Source of the DNA: JANQPA01 sp964628385
GTDB taxonomy: Bacteria; Bacteroidota; Bacteroidia; Chitinophagales; Saprospiraceae
Reading direction: 5' to 3'
Assembly (NCBI GenBank): GCA_964628385.1
Contig: CAZVOD010000028.1
Span: forward strand, 1-46,775
Length of the DNA stretch: 46,775 bases
A program made the translations under genes and the position numbers. Numbering within the stretch: position 1 is the first letter of the stretch; every line of letters starts with the position of its first letter. Shown piece after piece: positions 31,828 to 40,946 of the stretch. The notes below the pieces were generated by a model. That model made no database searches. It had not been told where the DNA came from and saw nothing but the letters and a program-made list of their open reading frames with translations.

Positions 31828-34800
31828 ATGAGACGAATTCTAATCCTGTGTAGTGTTGTATGTCTTCCTTTTACTGTGCTTGCACAATATTGTGGCCTGG
31901 AAAGCCCAATTCTAGTACGAAACGGTGAAATTCAGGAAATTCCCATTGATATTACCTCATTTGTAAACAATGACCTGTCTGATCCAAGTCAGGGAGTAGC
32001 AGAGGTAAAACTGACTTTCACCCACCTGAATGTAATCACCATGAGTGTGGCCCTGCGCTCTCCGGCAGGAGACGTAGTAACCCTAATAGGTCCACAATTA
32101 CCTAATTTTTTCCCAAATTTTAATACACAAGGGTTCGATATCACCTTTATCCCCTGTGGCGGTACGCCCGCCCCCGACATGTTTTACGGAGATGCCTGGG
32201 ATAATACCAACGATTTTAGCCTGATCAATAATTTTACGGGAAGCTATTACCCAAATTCAGGTTGCCTGGAAGCCTTCAGCAATGGCCCCGTCAATGGCCA
32301 ATGGACGCTTATCTTTCAAACTGACGATGGTGCTTTTCCTAATGATATCCTACCCACTTCTAATTTTTCGGAGGTTCAGATTATCTTTCGAGATGATGAA
32401 GGTAATCCTTGCTGTGATGCTAACGCCGGTACATTCAACAATCCTACTGTTGCGGCCTGTCAGAATGACCCTTCACTGGCCTTTACACCAGAGCCTGTTT
32501 ACGCCGTGTCGGCACCAGATTCATCACTGTTTGGTTTTATTTATTTAATCAGCGATTCTACCGGAGCCATAATAGACGTTAGCAGCGAACCTGATTTGAC
32601 TTCTTTTTTACCCGGCGCCTATCAGGTTTGTGGTTTGTCCTATGACTTTAACGATGCCTCCAATATTCCTTTTCCGGATGGAACAGTCAATATTAATGAT
32701 CTGCGTTCTAACCTGGCTTCAACAGACCGGATTTTTTGTGGTGATATTTCTACCAATTGCGTGGATGTTATGGTTTTACCTCCCTCCCCTGTTACCGTTA
32801 TTGATACTACGATTTGCGATGGCCAGACCGTGAGTATTTGTGGTAATGATTTTAGTGTGGGGGGGGCTTATACTATCCCCTGTGTCAATGCCAATGGCTG
32901 TGACAGTATTGTCAATCTCAACCTCAATGTTACTGACGTTTTATTTACGCCATTAGCGCAAACCATATGTCGGGGAGATTCAGTACAAATCTCAGCTGGC
33001 GGCCCCTTTTACCGAACAGAAGGAACCGTTCAGGAAACCTTTGTCTCCGTCGGCGGATGCGATTCTATCGTTGAACTGAGCCTGACTATTAATGACCCAG
33101 TAAATTTTAATAAAGAAGAGATAATTTGTTTTGGGGAAAATTATATTGAAAATGGAGATACTTTTAATGTAGCCGGGACTTACGAAATCATATACCCCGG
33201 TGCTGCATCCACAGGCTGTGATAGTGTTGTACTACTGGACTTGGATGTACTTAACCCCGTTGCAGCGATAGCGCCCCCTGATCTGCTGGATTGTAATACC
33301 AGCTCTGTTATTCTGGACGGGACATTATCTTCTCCGGCCGGCAACCTGGCTTTTGTCTGGATGGATAGCACCAATCAGCCAATCGGTAATACAGCCTTTC
33401 AGGAGATTACTACGCCGGGCAAATATTTTCTTACTGTCAACCAAATTAGCAATGGCTTGCTCTGTTCCAGCGAAGATAGCGTAATCGTGAACGGCGATAC
33501 CTTAAGGCCATTTGTGGATATCGGCACAGATCAATTGATCGATTGTGAAAATACGGAAGCGCTACTTGGCTCACTTAACAGCTCCGATGGCCCTGAGTTT
33601 GTATACGAATGGAGCAGTACAAATGGAAATATCATTGCAGGACAAAACACCCTACAGGTAACAGCAGACGCCGCTGGTCTTTATCAACTATTGATCCGCA
33701 ACACTGTAAATGGTTGTGCGGACTCTGCTTCGGTAGAAGTAGTAGCAGATCAGGATATTCCAATTATTATGATTGAGCCGTGGATCAATCTGAGTTGTAC
33801 CAATGACTCTACTGTAGTTGACGCTACGGGGTCGGCTTCCGGGCTCGATATCGTTTTTTCCTGGAGTGCCGAAGCGGGCGGAAAGATAAACGGTGAAAAC
33901 ACACTTATGCCTACGTTCTTCGAGCCAGGCCGCTACCAGTTGTTAGTTCGGGATACAAGCAATTTTTGCGCGGATTCTGCCTTTGTAGAAATCACGGCTG
34001 ATACCGTTCCGCCTACTGTCAATATTGCGGATGTCAATCAGTTATTAGACTGTAATAATCCAGACCTTCAGCTAGATGGCAGTGCCTCAGATGCAGGAGC
34101 TAACTTTGAGCCCCTTTGGCGTGCCCTGAATGGCGGCAGAATCAGCGGTGGACAAAATACCTTAACTCCTACCGTTGATACTGCGGGCACATACAGGTTG
34201 GTCATTACCAATATCATCAGTGGATGCAGGGACTCAGCCAGCGTTGAAGTGAGCTCAAATTTTGTGGATGTAATGCCATCACTCACTAAATCCAGCGACC
34301 TGAATTGTACTGAAAATACGGTAACTATTGATGCTAAAGGTTCTTTTCCTCAAACCGGTGTTAGTTATTCATGGTCTACCTCAGATGGTAATATTGTCGG
34401 GCCACTCAATCAGGATATAGCTACTGTCGATGCTGTGGGTACTTACCGGGTTATTGTTCAGGATATAGCTTCGGGCTGTCTGGATAGTACTACTATTGCG
34501 GTTGCGCTCGATACGGTACCACCAGTTACAGAAGCTGGCAATGCCATTTCACTGACCTGTACGAATCCATCTGCTCCGCTAAATTCAACAGGCTCTTCCA
34601 TTGGCACTGAATTTCAATATGCCTGGACAGGGCCCTGCATTGTTTCGGGAGCCGATTCACCGGCCCCCATTGTTGAGTGTGCCGGATTTTATACCCTTAC
34701 AATTACCAACTTATCAAACGGTTGTTCTTCCACTGATAGTGTAGAAGTCCTTGACAATACGACCTTACCAGTGGCTAATGCCGGACTGGATACCACTATC

Positions 34801-37800
34801 AGTTGCTTCTCCCGATCGCTTATTCTGGGGGATAGTGCTACGACTACTGGTGTTGGCATTAATTATCAATGGAGCGGACCTGCATTTCTGAGTGGTGCAA
34901 CAACTCGATTTCCGCTGATAGACCAATCTGGAGAATATATCCTTACTGTGACCAATACGGCTACCGGCTGTGTGAATATGGATACAGTTATTATTCAGGT
35001 AGATACCCTTCAACCTATTGCAGATGCCGGGACAGATCAATTGATCGATTGCCAGAATGTTACAGCAGTACTGGGCGGCCCCGGAACCTCTACAGGTACT
35101 GACTTATCCTATGCCTGGAGCACTGATGAAGGGCGTTTTACCGGGCCAGTTGATATGGCTGTATCCAGTACTGATAGCGCTGGTCTTTTCCAATTAGTAG
35201 TAGAAAATACAAGAAATGGATGTGTGGATTCTGCCCAGGTAACCATAAGCTTTGATCAGGAACTGCCGGCAATAGATATAGGAGATGACCCACTTCTTTC
35301 CTGTGCTCATCCAACAGCCGTAATTGGCAGCGATATGGCCGCTCAGGGGCCTGAACTCATCTATACCTGGTCTGGACCAGATGATTGTATTGTTTCTCCT
35401 GCAGATCTGCCTCAGGTGATTGTCAACTGCGAAGGCTTTTACAGGCTACAAGTACTCAATACAGATAATAATTGCCAGATTACAGACAGTATCCTTGTGG
35501 TGCGAGACTTCACTCAGCCAATAGCAGCACTGGCCGACACTGCTTTCATTGATTGTTCCAATGGCGAAGCCTTACTGGATGGCGCTGCCTCCCAAAATGG
35601 CATTTTAACCTGGATATTCGAGAATGATACTATCGCCGTAGATGTTCCATCCATCAATGTAGGTGATACCGGTAATTATACTTTAATAGTTGTTGATACT
35701 ATTCGGGGATGTGTTGATTCGGCTAGCATTCAGGTGGTACAGGATTGCACTGTAGAGGCTGCTATTGCAACACCTAATTTGCTAACCTGCGACAGACAAA
35801 TTGTGACACTTGATGCCAGTTCCTCTGTAACAGGTACCAACCAGGAAGCGTACTCCTGGACGACAGATAATCCCACCTGTATTTTGACAGATGCCAATGC
35901 ACCGATTATAGAAATAGCCTGCTCCGGTACCTATACCGTTACCGTGACTAACCTTGCAGTTGGTGTTGTCGATTCTCAAAGTATCTTCGTGGGGATAGAT
36001 ACTATTGCCCCAAGAGTAGAGGCTGGCTTACCAGATACCCTTACCTGTGATCAGCCAACTGTTCAAATCGATGCCAGCGCGTCAGCATTTGGAGTTGAGA
36101 CCCTTAGCTCCTGGTCAACGCTGGAGGGTGATACGATCAGCAGAGACGTTATTACGACAGTAGACAGTGCCGGTATTTATATTTTTGAACTTATCAACCA
36201 AAATAATGGCTGTGCCGCCACTGATTTTGTGGAAATAGCCAGAAACTTCAATGCTCCTGATCTTAAATTTGATGACAGTGTAATACAGTGTGATGCGGAT
36301 AGCATTATCGTAGGTGTCAGAACCAGTTTTGACGGTAACTTCAACTTTAACTGGTCTGGCCCGGCAATAGCAGAAATCATACCGGGCGATACTGCAATAG
36401 AGGCATCAATGCCAGGAATATACAGGCTTGAAGTAACTAACCTAAATAATGGATGTACCAGACTGGATTCAGTAGAAATCGTCAGTGACCTTTGTCCTCC
36501 CTGTGTAGACGTTGCGACGCCCGATATGCTCAATTGTATAAGAGAACAGGTAACTATTGCTTCCAGCTTATGTGAGCCTTGTGATGGCTGCACTTATCAA
36601 TGGAATACAACTAACGGGACCATTATCGGCTCCAATACAAACCCCGAGCTTAATGTAGGAGCAGCCGGTATCTATACCCTTACCGTAACTGACACTACAA
36701 CACTTTCGACGACAATAAATGTAGAAGTATTTGAAGATACTACCCTTCCCGTTATTGATGCTGGTCCGGATATTGACTTAAATTGTCAGCAAAGTTCTCT
36801 TTCCCTATCTGTTACTACGGACATAGAAGAAAATGCCAGATTTCAATGGTCGGAACAGAGCACTCCGACCAAGCTTCTTTCTGAAGACGCAACGCTCACC
36901 GTATCTTTGCCCGGTACTTATTCCGTTACGGTGCAAAATAATCAGAACGGATGTACTACTACTGAGACTGTTGTTGTAGGCATAGACACCATTCCGCCGG
37001 TAGCTAACGCCGGAACTGATTTGCAACTTAATTGTACGAACAACTTTGTTCGGCTAGCCGGGGAAAATTCTTCAAGCGGACCCGAGTTTGCTTATCAATG
37101 GGCTACCACAGATGGAAACATCAGGTCTGGCTCCACTGCCACTAATCCGGCAGTCAACAGGGCCGGCGAATATATTCTTACGGTGACCAATACTGTAAAC
37201 GGCTGCACTGCCAGTGATGTGATTAGGGTTACAGAAAACCGCCAATTACCGGAGATCACGCCCATTTCGGATGCTGAGATCAACTGTAACAACCCCGTTG
37301 TAGTCCTGAGGGGTAACCTGCCTGATCCCGCTGATTTTTCGGCTCGTTGGTATCAGCTGGGGATCAATGGCGACACGCTTTTCAGCAGGAATACCGATAC
37401 TATTCCAGCTAATATTGCCGGAACGTTTATTTATGAGTTGACCAACCAGATGACAGGATGTATTAATTCTCAAAGGGTTGTTGTGAGTGAAAATAGAGAA
37501 GCTCCGATAATCGATCCCGGGCCGGACCAGCGTTTGACCTGTACCTCAACGGAATTACAACTCAGGGGAAGCATTCTAACGGAGGGTAACTCCTTCGAAG
37601 AGCAATGGTTAAATGCTAATGGAATGACCTTGACCGATCCTTCCGGCAATTCTCCGAATATTATGCAGCCCGGCACCTATATTTATCGGGTAACTAATAC
37701 GGAGAATGGCTGTATTACTGAAGATAGTATTGAGGTTATGCTTGATGATATTCCGCCGGTATTGGTACTTGAGCAGGATGAAACGCAGGTTTTAGATTGT

Positions 37801-39546
37801 TCGAGGCCTTCCTTGAATTTGAGCTCTTCCGTAACGACAACAGGCGGGAACTTCCAGGCTCGTTGGACTACAATAGATGGTAGAATTAGTGGTACAGCTA
37901 ACCGATCCAGTATTACTGTTACTCGCGGAGGGACTTATGTTTTGCGAGTAACCGATCAGTCTAATGGTTGTATCAGTTCAGACTCTTTACAAATTACAGA
38001 TAATTTTACGCTACCCGATCTTGTTGTTGATACGCTGAATGGTACAGAGTTGAATTGTTTGACAGACTCTGTAAGTTTTGCGGTCAGCTCAACCGTCAGT
38101 CCTGTAGAATTATTTTACAGGAGCCCGAATGGCAATACTATAGATGACTTTTTTGATGCTACTGAATTTCACGTAACAAGTCCGGGACGTTACTTTGCAG
38201 TAGCTGTTAACCCTGAAAATGCCTGTCGCGATTCTGTTCCTATTCTTGTGAGTGGCAACTTTGACCTACCAGATATTCGGATAAGCCAACCACAATCGCT
38301 CACTTGTGAGCGGGCAGCCGTTACTGTAAGTGCAGCCGGGAGCGAGACTGGTCCGGCATTTACGTATGAATGGATGAGTCAGAATAGCTTCGTACCATCA
38401 GCTGATCCTCTTCAGATTACGGTGGACCAAGCAGGAGCCTACCAGTTGCAGGTTACAAATGCCGATAATGGTTGTATAGACTCGCTATCCGTTCAGGTAG
38501 TAGCCGATACTATGCCTCCCAATGTAGTTATTGCAGAGCCGGAAATACTGGATTGTGAAAACTCGCTAATAGAACTAGATGCCAGCTCTTCAACGCCTTT
38601 CGGAAATTTGATCTATGACTGGCAAGTTATTGATGGTGGGCAATTCGTTGATGGCAATGATAGTCTGGTCAGAGTACAGGTGGATGGGGCTGGTAGCTAT
38701 GCTGTGAGCGTCACTAACAGCGTCAATGGTTGTACGGCGACCAACACAGTAAGTGTGGATGCCAACACTGCTCCAATTGACGAGATTTTCTTTACGGTTA
38801 TACCACCAGATTGCCAGGGCGATGGTACCGGAAGTATAAGAGTTGATTCCGTTGCTGGTGGCGTTGGTCCGTATGCATTCGCTGTCAATAGTGATATTTT
38901 TGTGATGCAAAATATTTTCCAAAACTTGGAGGTGGATACACATCTTGTAAAAGTTATGGATGCTCGCGGCTGTACTCTTGAACGCAGTACTGCTATTCCG
39001 GGTACACCTGAGCTGTTCGTTGAACTAGGTCCAGATTTAAATATTGATCTGGGAGATAGCATCAGAGTGGAGGCACTTGTAAACCGACCGTACGAGTCTT
39101 TGTCCTGGATGCCACTACCGGACAGCCTCAACCCAAGCTCGGCCGTACAGATTCTTAAACCTGTTGAAACTACTACTTATCGGGTTTTCGTAAGCGATTC
39201 TTTAAGTTGTACCGCGCAAGGCACTATTGTGATAACAGTCAACACTCCTCAAAGCTATTTCATTCCAACTGCTTTTTCTCCCAACGGAGATGGCAATAAT
39301 GATATCTTCTATATTTTTGCGGATGATGCAGTGCAAGAGGTAAAAATTTTCCAAATTTTTGATAGGTGGGGAACGATGGTTTTCCAGCGTGATAACTTTC
39401 AGCCTAATAATCCTAATCTGGGATGGGATGGTACTTTTCAGGGAAGAAAGCTTCGTTCAGCAGTTTTTGTCTTCTATGCTGAACTGGAATATATCGATGG
39501 CAGAACTGAAATTATAAAAGGTGATTTCGTCCTCGTGGAGCGATAA
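31828..39546 (+). CDS. giant T9SS type B substrate with P-domain and 22 Ig-like repeats
   Basis: 2572 residues. Signal peptide (1-19, ending VLAQ), then a proprotein-convertase P-type jelly-roll domain (about 25-190: VEVKLT-like strands, SVALRSPAGDVV, GPVNGQWTLIF), a short cysteine-rich part with CC, three modules of the form IC-x-G...GxY...GCDSIxxL (about 325-475), 22 Ig/PKD-like repeats (about 478-2316), an SprB-like module (VIPPDCQGDGTGSIRVD...GCTLE), a final Ig-like domain and a gliding-motility-associated C-terminal domain (FIPTAFSPNGDGNNDIF... to LVER, ~97 residues) that directs type IX export. It is a surface or extracellular protein; an adhesive or matrix role is inferred. It is monocistronic. 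Confidence 0.92.
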   Translation: MRRILILCSVVCLPFTVLAQYCGLESPILVRNGEIQEIPIDITSFVNNDLSDPSQGVAEVKLTFTHLNVITMSVALRSPAGDVVTLIGPQLPNFFPNFNTQGFDITFIPCGGTPAPDMFYGDAWDNTNDFSLINNFTGSYYPNSGCLEAFSNGPVNGQWTLIFQTDDGAFPNDILPTSNFSEVQIIFRDDEGNPCCDANAGTFNNPTVAACQNDPSLAFTPEPVYAVSAPDSSLFGFIYLISDSTGAIIDVSSEPDLTSFLPGAYQVCGLSYDFNDASNIPFPDGTVNINDLRSNLASTDRIFCGDISTNCVDVMVLPPSPVTVIDTTICDGQTVSICGNDFSVGGAYTIPCVNANGCDSIVNLNLNVTDVLFTPLAQTICRGDSVQISAGGPFYRTEGTVQETFVSVGGCDSIVELSLTINDPVNFNKEEIICFGENYIENGDTFNVAGTYEIIYPGAASTGCDSVVLLDLDVLNPVAAIAPPDLLDCNTSSVILDGTLSSPAGNLAFVWMDSTNQPIGNTAFQEITTPGKYFLTVNQISNGLLCSSEDSVIVNGDTLRPFVDIGTDQLIDCENTEALLGSLNSSDGPEFVYEWSSTNGNIIAGQNTLQVTADAAGLYQLLIRNTVNGCADSASVEVVADQDIPIIMIEPWINLSCTNDSTVVDATGSASGLDIVFSWSAEAGGKINGENTLMPTFFEPGRYQLLVRDTSNFCADSAFVEITADTVPPTVNIADVNQLLDCNNPDLQLDGSASDAGANFEPLWRALNGGRISGGQNTLTPTVDTAGTYRLVITNIISGCRDSASVEVSSNFVDVMPSLTKSSDLNCTENTVTIDAKGSFPQTGVSYSWSTSDGNIVGPLNQDIATVDAVGTYRVIVQDIASGCLDSTTIAVALDTVPPVTEAGNAISLTCTNPSAPLNSTGSSIGTEFQYAWTGPCIVSGADSPAPIVECAGFYTLTITNLSNGCSSTDSVEVLDNTTLPVANAGLDTTISCFSRSLILGDSATTTGVGINYQWSGPAFLSGATTRFPLIDQSGEYILTVTNTATGCVNMDTVIIQVDTLQPIADAGTDQLIDCQNVTAVLGGPGTSTGTDLSYAWSTDEGRFTGPVDMAVSSTDSAGLFQLVVENTRNGCVDSAQVTISFDQELPAIDIGDDPLLSCAHPTAVIGSDMAAQGPELIYTWSGPDDCIVSPADLPQVIVNCEGFYRLQVLNTDNNCQITDSILVVRDFTQPIAALADTAFIDCSNGEALLDGAASQNGILTWIFENDTIAVDVPSINVGDTGNYTLIVVDTIRGCVDSASIQVVQDCTVEAAIATPNLLTCDRQIVTLDASSSVTGTNQEAYSWTTDNPTCILTDANAPIIEIACSGTYTVTVTNLAVGVVDSQSIFVGIDTIAPRVEAGLPDTLTCDQPTVQIDASASAFGVETLSSWSTLEGDTISRDVITTVDSAGIYIFELINQNNGCAATDFVEIARNFNAPDLKFDDSVIQCDADSIIVGVRTSFDGNFNFNWSGPAIAEIIPGDTAIEASMPGIYRLEVTNLNNGCTRLDSVEIVSDLCPPCVDVATPDMLNCIREQVTIASSLCEPCDGCTYQWNTTNGTIIGSNTNPELNVGAAGIYTLTVTDTTTLSTTINVEVFEDTTLPVIDAGPDIDLNCQQSSLSLSVTTDIEENARFQWSEQSTPTKLLSEDATLTVSLPGTYSVTVQNNQNGCTTTETVVVGIDTIPPVANAGTDLQLNCTNNFVRLAGENSSSGPEFAYQWATTDGNIRSGSTATNPAVNRAGEYILTVTNTVNGCTASDVIRVTENRQLPEITPISDAEINCNNPVVVLRGNLPDPADFSARWYQLGINGDTLFSRNTDTIPANIAGTFIYELTNQMTGCINSQRVVVSENREAPIIDPGPDQRLTCTSTELQLRGSILTEGNSFEEQWLNANGMTLTDPSGNSPNIMQPGTYIYRVTNTENGCITEDSIEVMLDDIPPVLVLEQDETQVLDCSRPSLNLSSSVTTTGGNFQARWTTIDGRISGTANRSSITVTRGGTYVLRVTDQSNGCISSDSLQITDNFTLPDLVVDTLNGTELNCLTDSVSFAVSSTVSPVELFYRSPNGNTIDDFFDATEFHVTSPGRYFAVAVNPENACRDSVPILVSGNFDLPDIRISQPQSLTCERAAVTVSAAGSETGPAFTYEWMSQNSFVPSADPLQITVDQAGAYQLQVTNADNGCIDSLSVQVVADTMPPNVVIAEPEILDCENSLIELDASSSTPFGNLIYDWQVIDGGQFVDGNDSLVRVQVDGAGSYAVSVTNSVNGCTATNTVSVDANTAPIDEIFFTVIPPDCQGDGTGSIRVDSVAGGVGPYAFAVNSDIFVMQNIFQNLEVDTHLVKVMDARGCTLERSTAIPGTPELFVELGPDLNIDLGDSIRVEALVNRPYESLSWMPLPDSLNPSSAVQILKPVETTTYRVFVSDSLSCTAQGTIVITVNTPQSYFIPTAFSPNGDGNNDIFYIFADDAVQEVKIFQIFDRWGTMVFQRDNFQPNNPNLGWDGTFQGRKLRSAVFVFYAELEYIDGRTEIIKGDFVLVER
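33259..38775 (+). repeat. array of 22 Ig-like repeats, ~84 codons each
   Basis: Units follow VxAGxDxxLxC...LxGxxSxxGxxFxYxWxxxxGxIxxGxxxxxxxVxxxGxYxLxVTNxxNGCxxxDSVxVxxDTxxP. The LxC and NGC cysteines are present together in 20 units. Units 11 and 14 lack the second Cys, and in both cases the linker just before them carries extra Cys (QDC before unit 11, LCPPC before unit 14). Units 6, 9 and 11 carry an additional Cys pair in the middle of the fold. Confidence 0.88.
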
Positions 39547-39553
39547 AAAAAAA

Positions 39554-39577
39554 GAGGGGAGTTTAATACCTCCCCTC
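39554..39577 (+). terminator. stem-loop after the 2572-codon gene
   Basis: GAGGGGAG (39554-39561) and CTCCCCTC (39570-39577) form a perfect 8-bp stem. It begins 8 bp after the stop, so a terminator is the natural reading, but the usual T run is missing and an A run precedes the stem. It may instead belong to the leader-like segment that follows. Confidence 0.5.
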
Positions 39578-39584
39578 CAATTAA

Positions 39585-39614
39585 CACCTAAAACCCATAT
39601 TCATATCATGAAAA
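39585..39614 (+). repeat. leader-like 30-nt segment, copy A, opening a 12-codon frame
   Basis: Begins CACCTAAAAC and ends at ATGAAAA; 26 of 30 bases match copy B at 40029-40058. In both copies a GC-rich stem-loop lies just upstream. The ATG at 39608 opens a short frame ending at TAG 39644-39646 (MKTFYVNNKVLS), which may be a leader peptide or the start of a lost gene. Confidence 0.5.
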
Positions 39615-40028
39615 CCTTCTATGTAAATAACAAAGTACTTTCGTAGTTTCGTTCACTCTTCCTCTAACTTTAATAGTTTTTAACAGATTATAACATTGCG
39701 AACGCTTCGGCTACTTTGTTTTAATTTTTCAAAAAAACATCAACTTTGATTGTAATGTTGGTCAATTTTGTCTTGCTTTTGTAAAAAAGGTAGAGAGACT
39801 ACAGAACAGTGTTATTTATTGTTGTGAAATGAACAAAACACCCTTCTGATAACATCTCTCCACCCTCAATCTAAAAGGTTATTGACCTTTTAGAAACGTT
39901 TTTGTGTTCATCTGCTTCTTTACCAATTTCTACAATCGATCCGTGGGATTATAATACACCTTTAACCAGTAAGGTATAAATGAGTCTTTTCTAAGGAAAG
40001 GAAGGAAGGCCCAAACCTTCCCCCAATA

Positions 40029-40058
40029 CACCTAAAACTCACATTCATATCTTAAAAA
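40029..40058 (+). repeat. leader-like 30-nt segment, copy B
   Basis: Matches copy A at 26 of 30 positions, but the ATG equivalent reads TTA, so no frame opens. It is preceded by a 6-bp GGAAGG/CCTTCC hairpin at 40004-40021. Confidence 0.5.
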
Positions 40059-40282
40059 ATAATTATCGTATCTTTAGGCTAATCAGTTAGTAAAACTTTC
40101 TTTTCTCTATGATTTGTTGTTTTGACGAGCTATTTTTTCAAAGTCACTCAGTTGAATAAAGAATTAAAAGTTTTTATCAATATTCACTCAAATCTAATGA
40201 GTGGGATAGCAAATGTAGCTACTAATACTACCCGGCACAGAACAATGTTGGTAGAAGTCAGTTAAGCAGATAAAAAAAGTAG

Positions 40283-40879
40283 ATGGATCAATTTAGTACA
40301 TTGGAAGACTGCTTTGATAAGTGCTGGGATCTGATTTTCAGAGCAACAGTAAAAAAGAATGACCCTATGAGGACGCCCGTTATGGGCACCTACGATGGAG
40401 AACATTGTCAATTGAGGACAATTGTTTTGCGGAAATCCACAAAGATAGAGCGCAAGCTACAGTTTTTTACAGATATCCGTTCGGCAAAGGTGGATCATAT
40501 CAAATCGGGTTCTTCTGTATCGTTGTGTTTTTGGCATACCAGCCACAAGCTCCAAATCCGGGCTCGCGGAAGGGCTGATCTTATACAGGCAAGTGAACAG
40601 GCGGAAAAAATATGGCAGAATTTATCTAATGCAGGTCGCAAAAGCTATGCTACAGTACAGGCTCCGGGAACAGCCCTTGGAGTGTATTCAGATGGCCTTC
40701 CTGAATTTTGGGAAAATGCGCTGGACAAATCTAAAACCGATTTCGCTTTTAAAAATTTTACGTTACTGGAAGTGTTGGTAGAAGATATCGATTGCCTGCA
40801 TTTACATTCAGACGGGCATCAGAGAGCCACTTTTACCTGGAGTGGAACAGAATGGAAAAAAACGTGGAATGTACCTTAA
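40283..40879 (+). CDS. pyridoxamine 5'-phosphate oxidase-like flavoprotein
   Basis: 198 residues, cytoplasmic. The split-barrel FMN-binding fold of the PNPOx family is indicated by TPVMGTYDGEHCQLRTIVLRK, with the R-T-V-L-R flavin-contact strand, then LQFFTDIRSAKVDHI (the T-x-x-R-S-x-K phosphate-binding segment), VSLCFWHTSHKLQIRARGRA and a WSGTEWKKTWNVP terminus. The canonical C-terminal dimerisation part of PdxH is not evident, so the enzyme is better called PNPOx-like than pdxH. PdxH itself makes pyridoxal phosphate; relatives of this class reduce flavins or F420-type cofactors. The substrate is unsettled. It is followed by a stem-loop shared with the convergent protease gene. Confidence 0.82.
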   Translation: MDQFSTLEDCFDKCWDLIFRATVKKNDPMRTPVMGTYDGEHCQLRTIVLRKSTKIERKLQFFTDIRSAKVDHIKSGSSVSLCFWHTSHKLQIRARGRADLIQASEQAEKIWQNLSNAGRKSYATVQAPGTALGVYSDGLPEFWENALDKSKTDFAFKNFTLLEVLVEDIDCLHLHSDGHQRATFTWSGTEWKKTWNVP

Positions 40880-40890
40880 TCCACAAAAAA

Positions 40891-40925
40891 CTCCATCAGC
40901 GGCTTGAAAAGTACAGCTGATGGAG
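40891..40925 (-). terminator. terminator of the HtrA protease gene
   Basis: CTCCATCAGC (40891-40900) and GCTGATGGAG (40916-40925) form a perfect 10-bp stem. On the minus strand it is followed by a six-T run, so it terminates the protease transcript. It may also stop the flavoprotein transcript. Confidence 0.8.
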
Positions 40926-40946
40926 CCTATTTATTGCTGGCTAGAT

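Larger units (their letters stand above)
39547..40282. other. 736-bp intergenic region with duplicated leader-like segment
   Basis: Between the giant gene and the flavoprotein gene. It holds a stem-loop at 39554-39577, a 30-nt segment at 39585-39614 repeated at 40029-40058, a 12-codon reading frame (39608-39646), and a short GGAAGG/CCTTCC hairpin (40004-40021) before the second copy. Otherwise AT-rich with no recognisable gene. Confidence 0.6.

Noticed and set aside
21030..39725. Exact 16-nt match GCTACTTTGTTTTAAT at 21030-21045 and 39710-39725, in the two long intergenic regions
   Set aside because: In a 47-kb AT-rich window one 16-nt repeat is about what chance predicts; the flanks agree over only a few bases. 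Left as coincidence unless found elsewhere.
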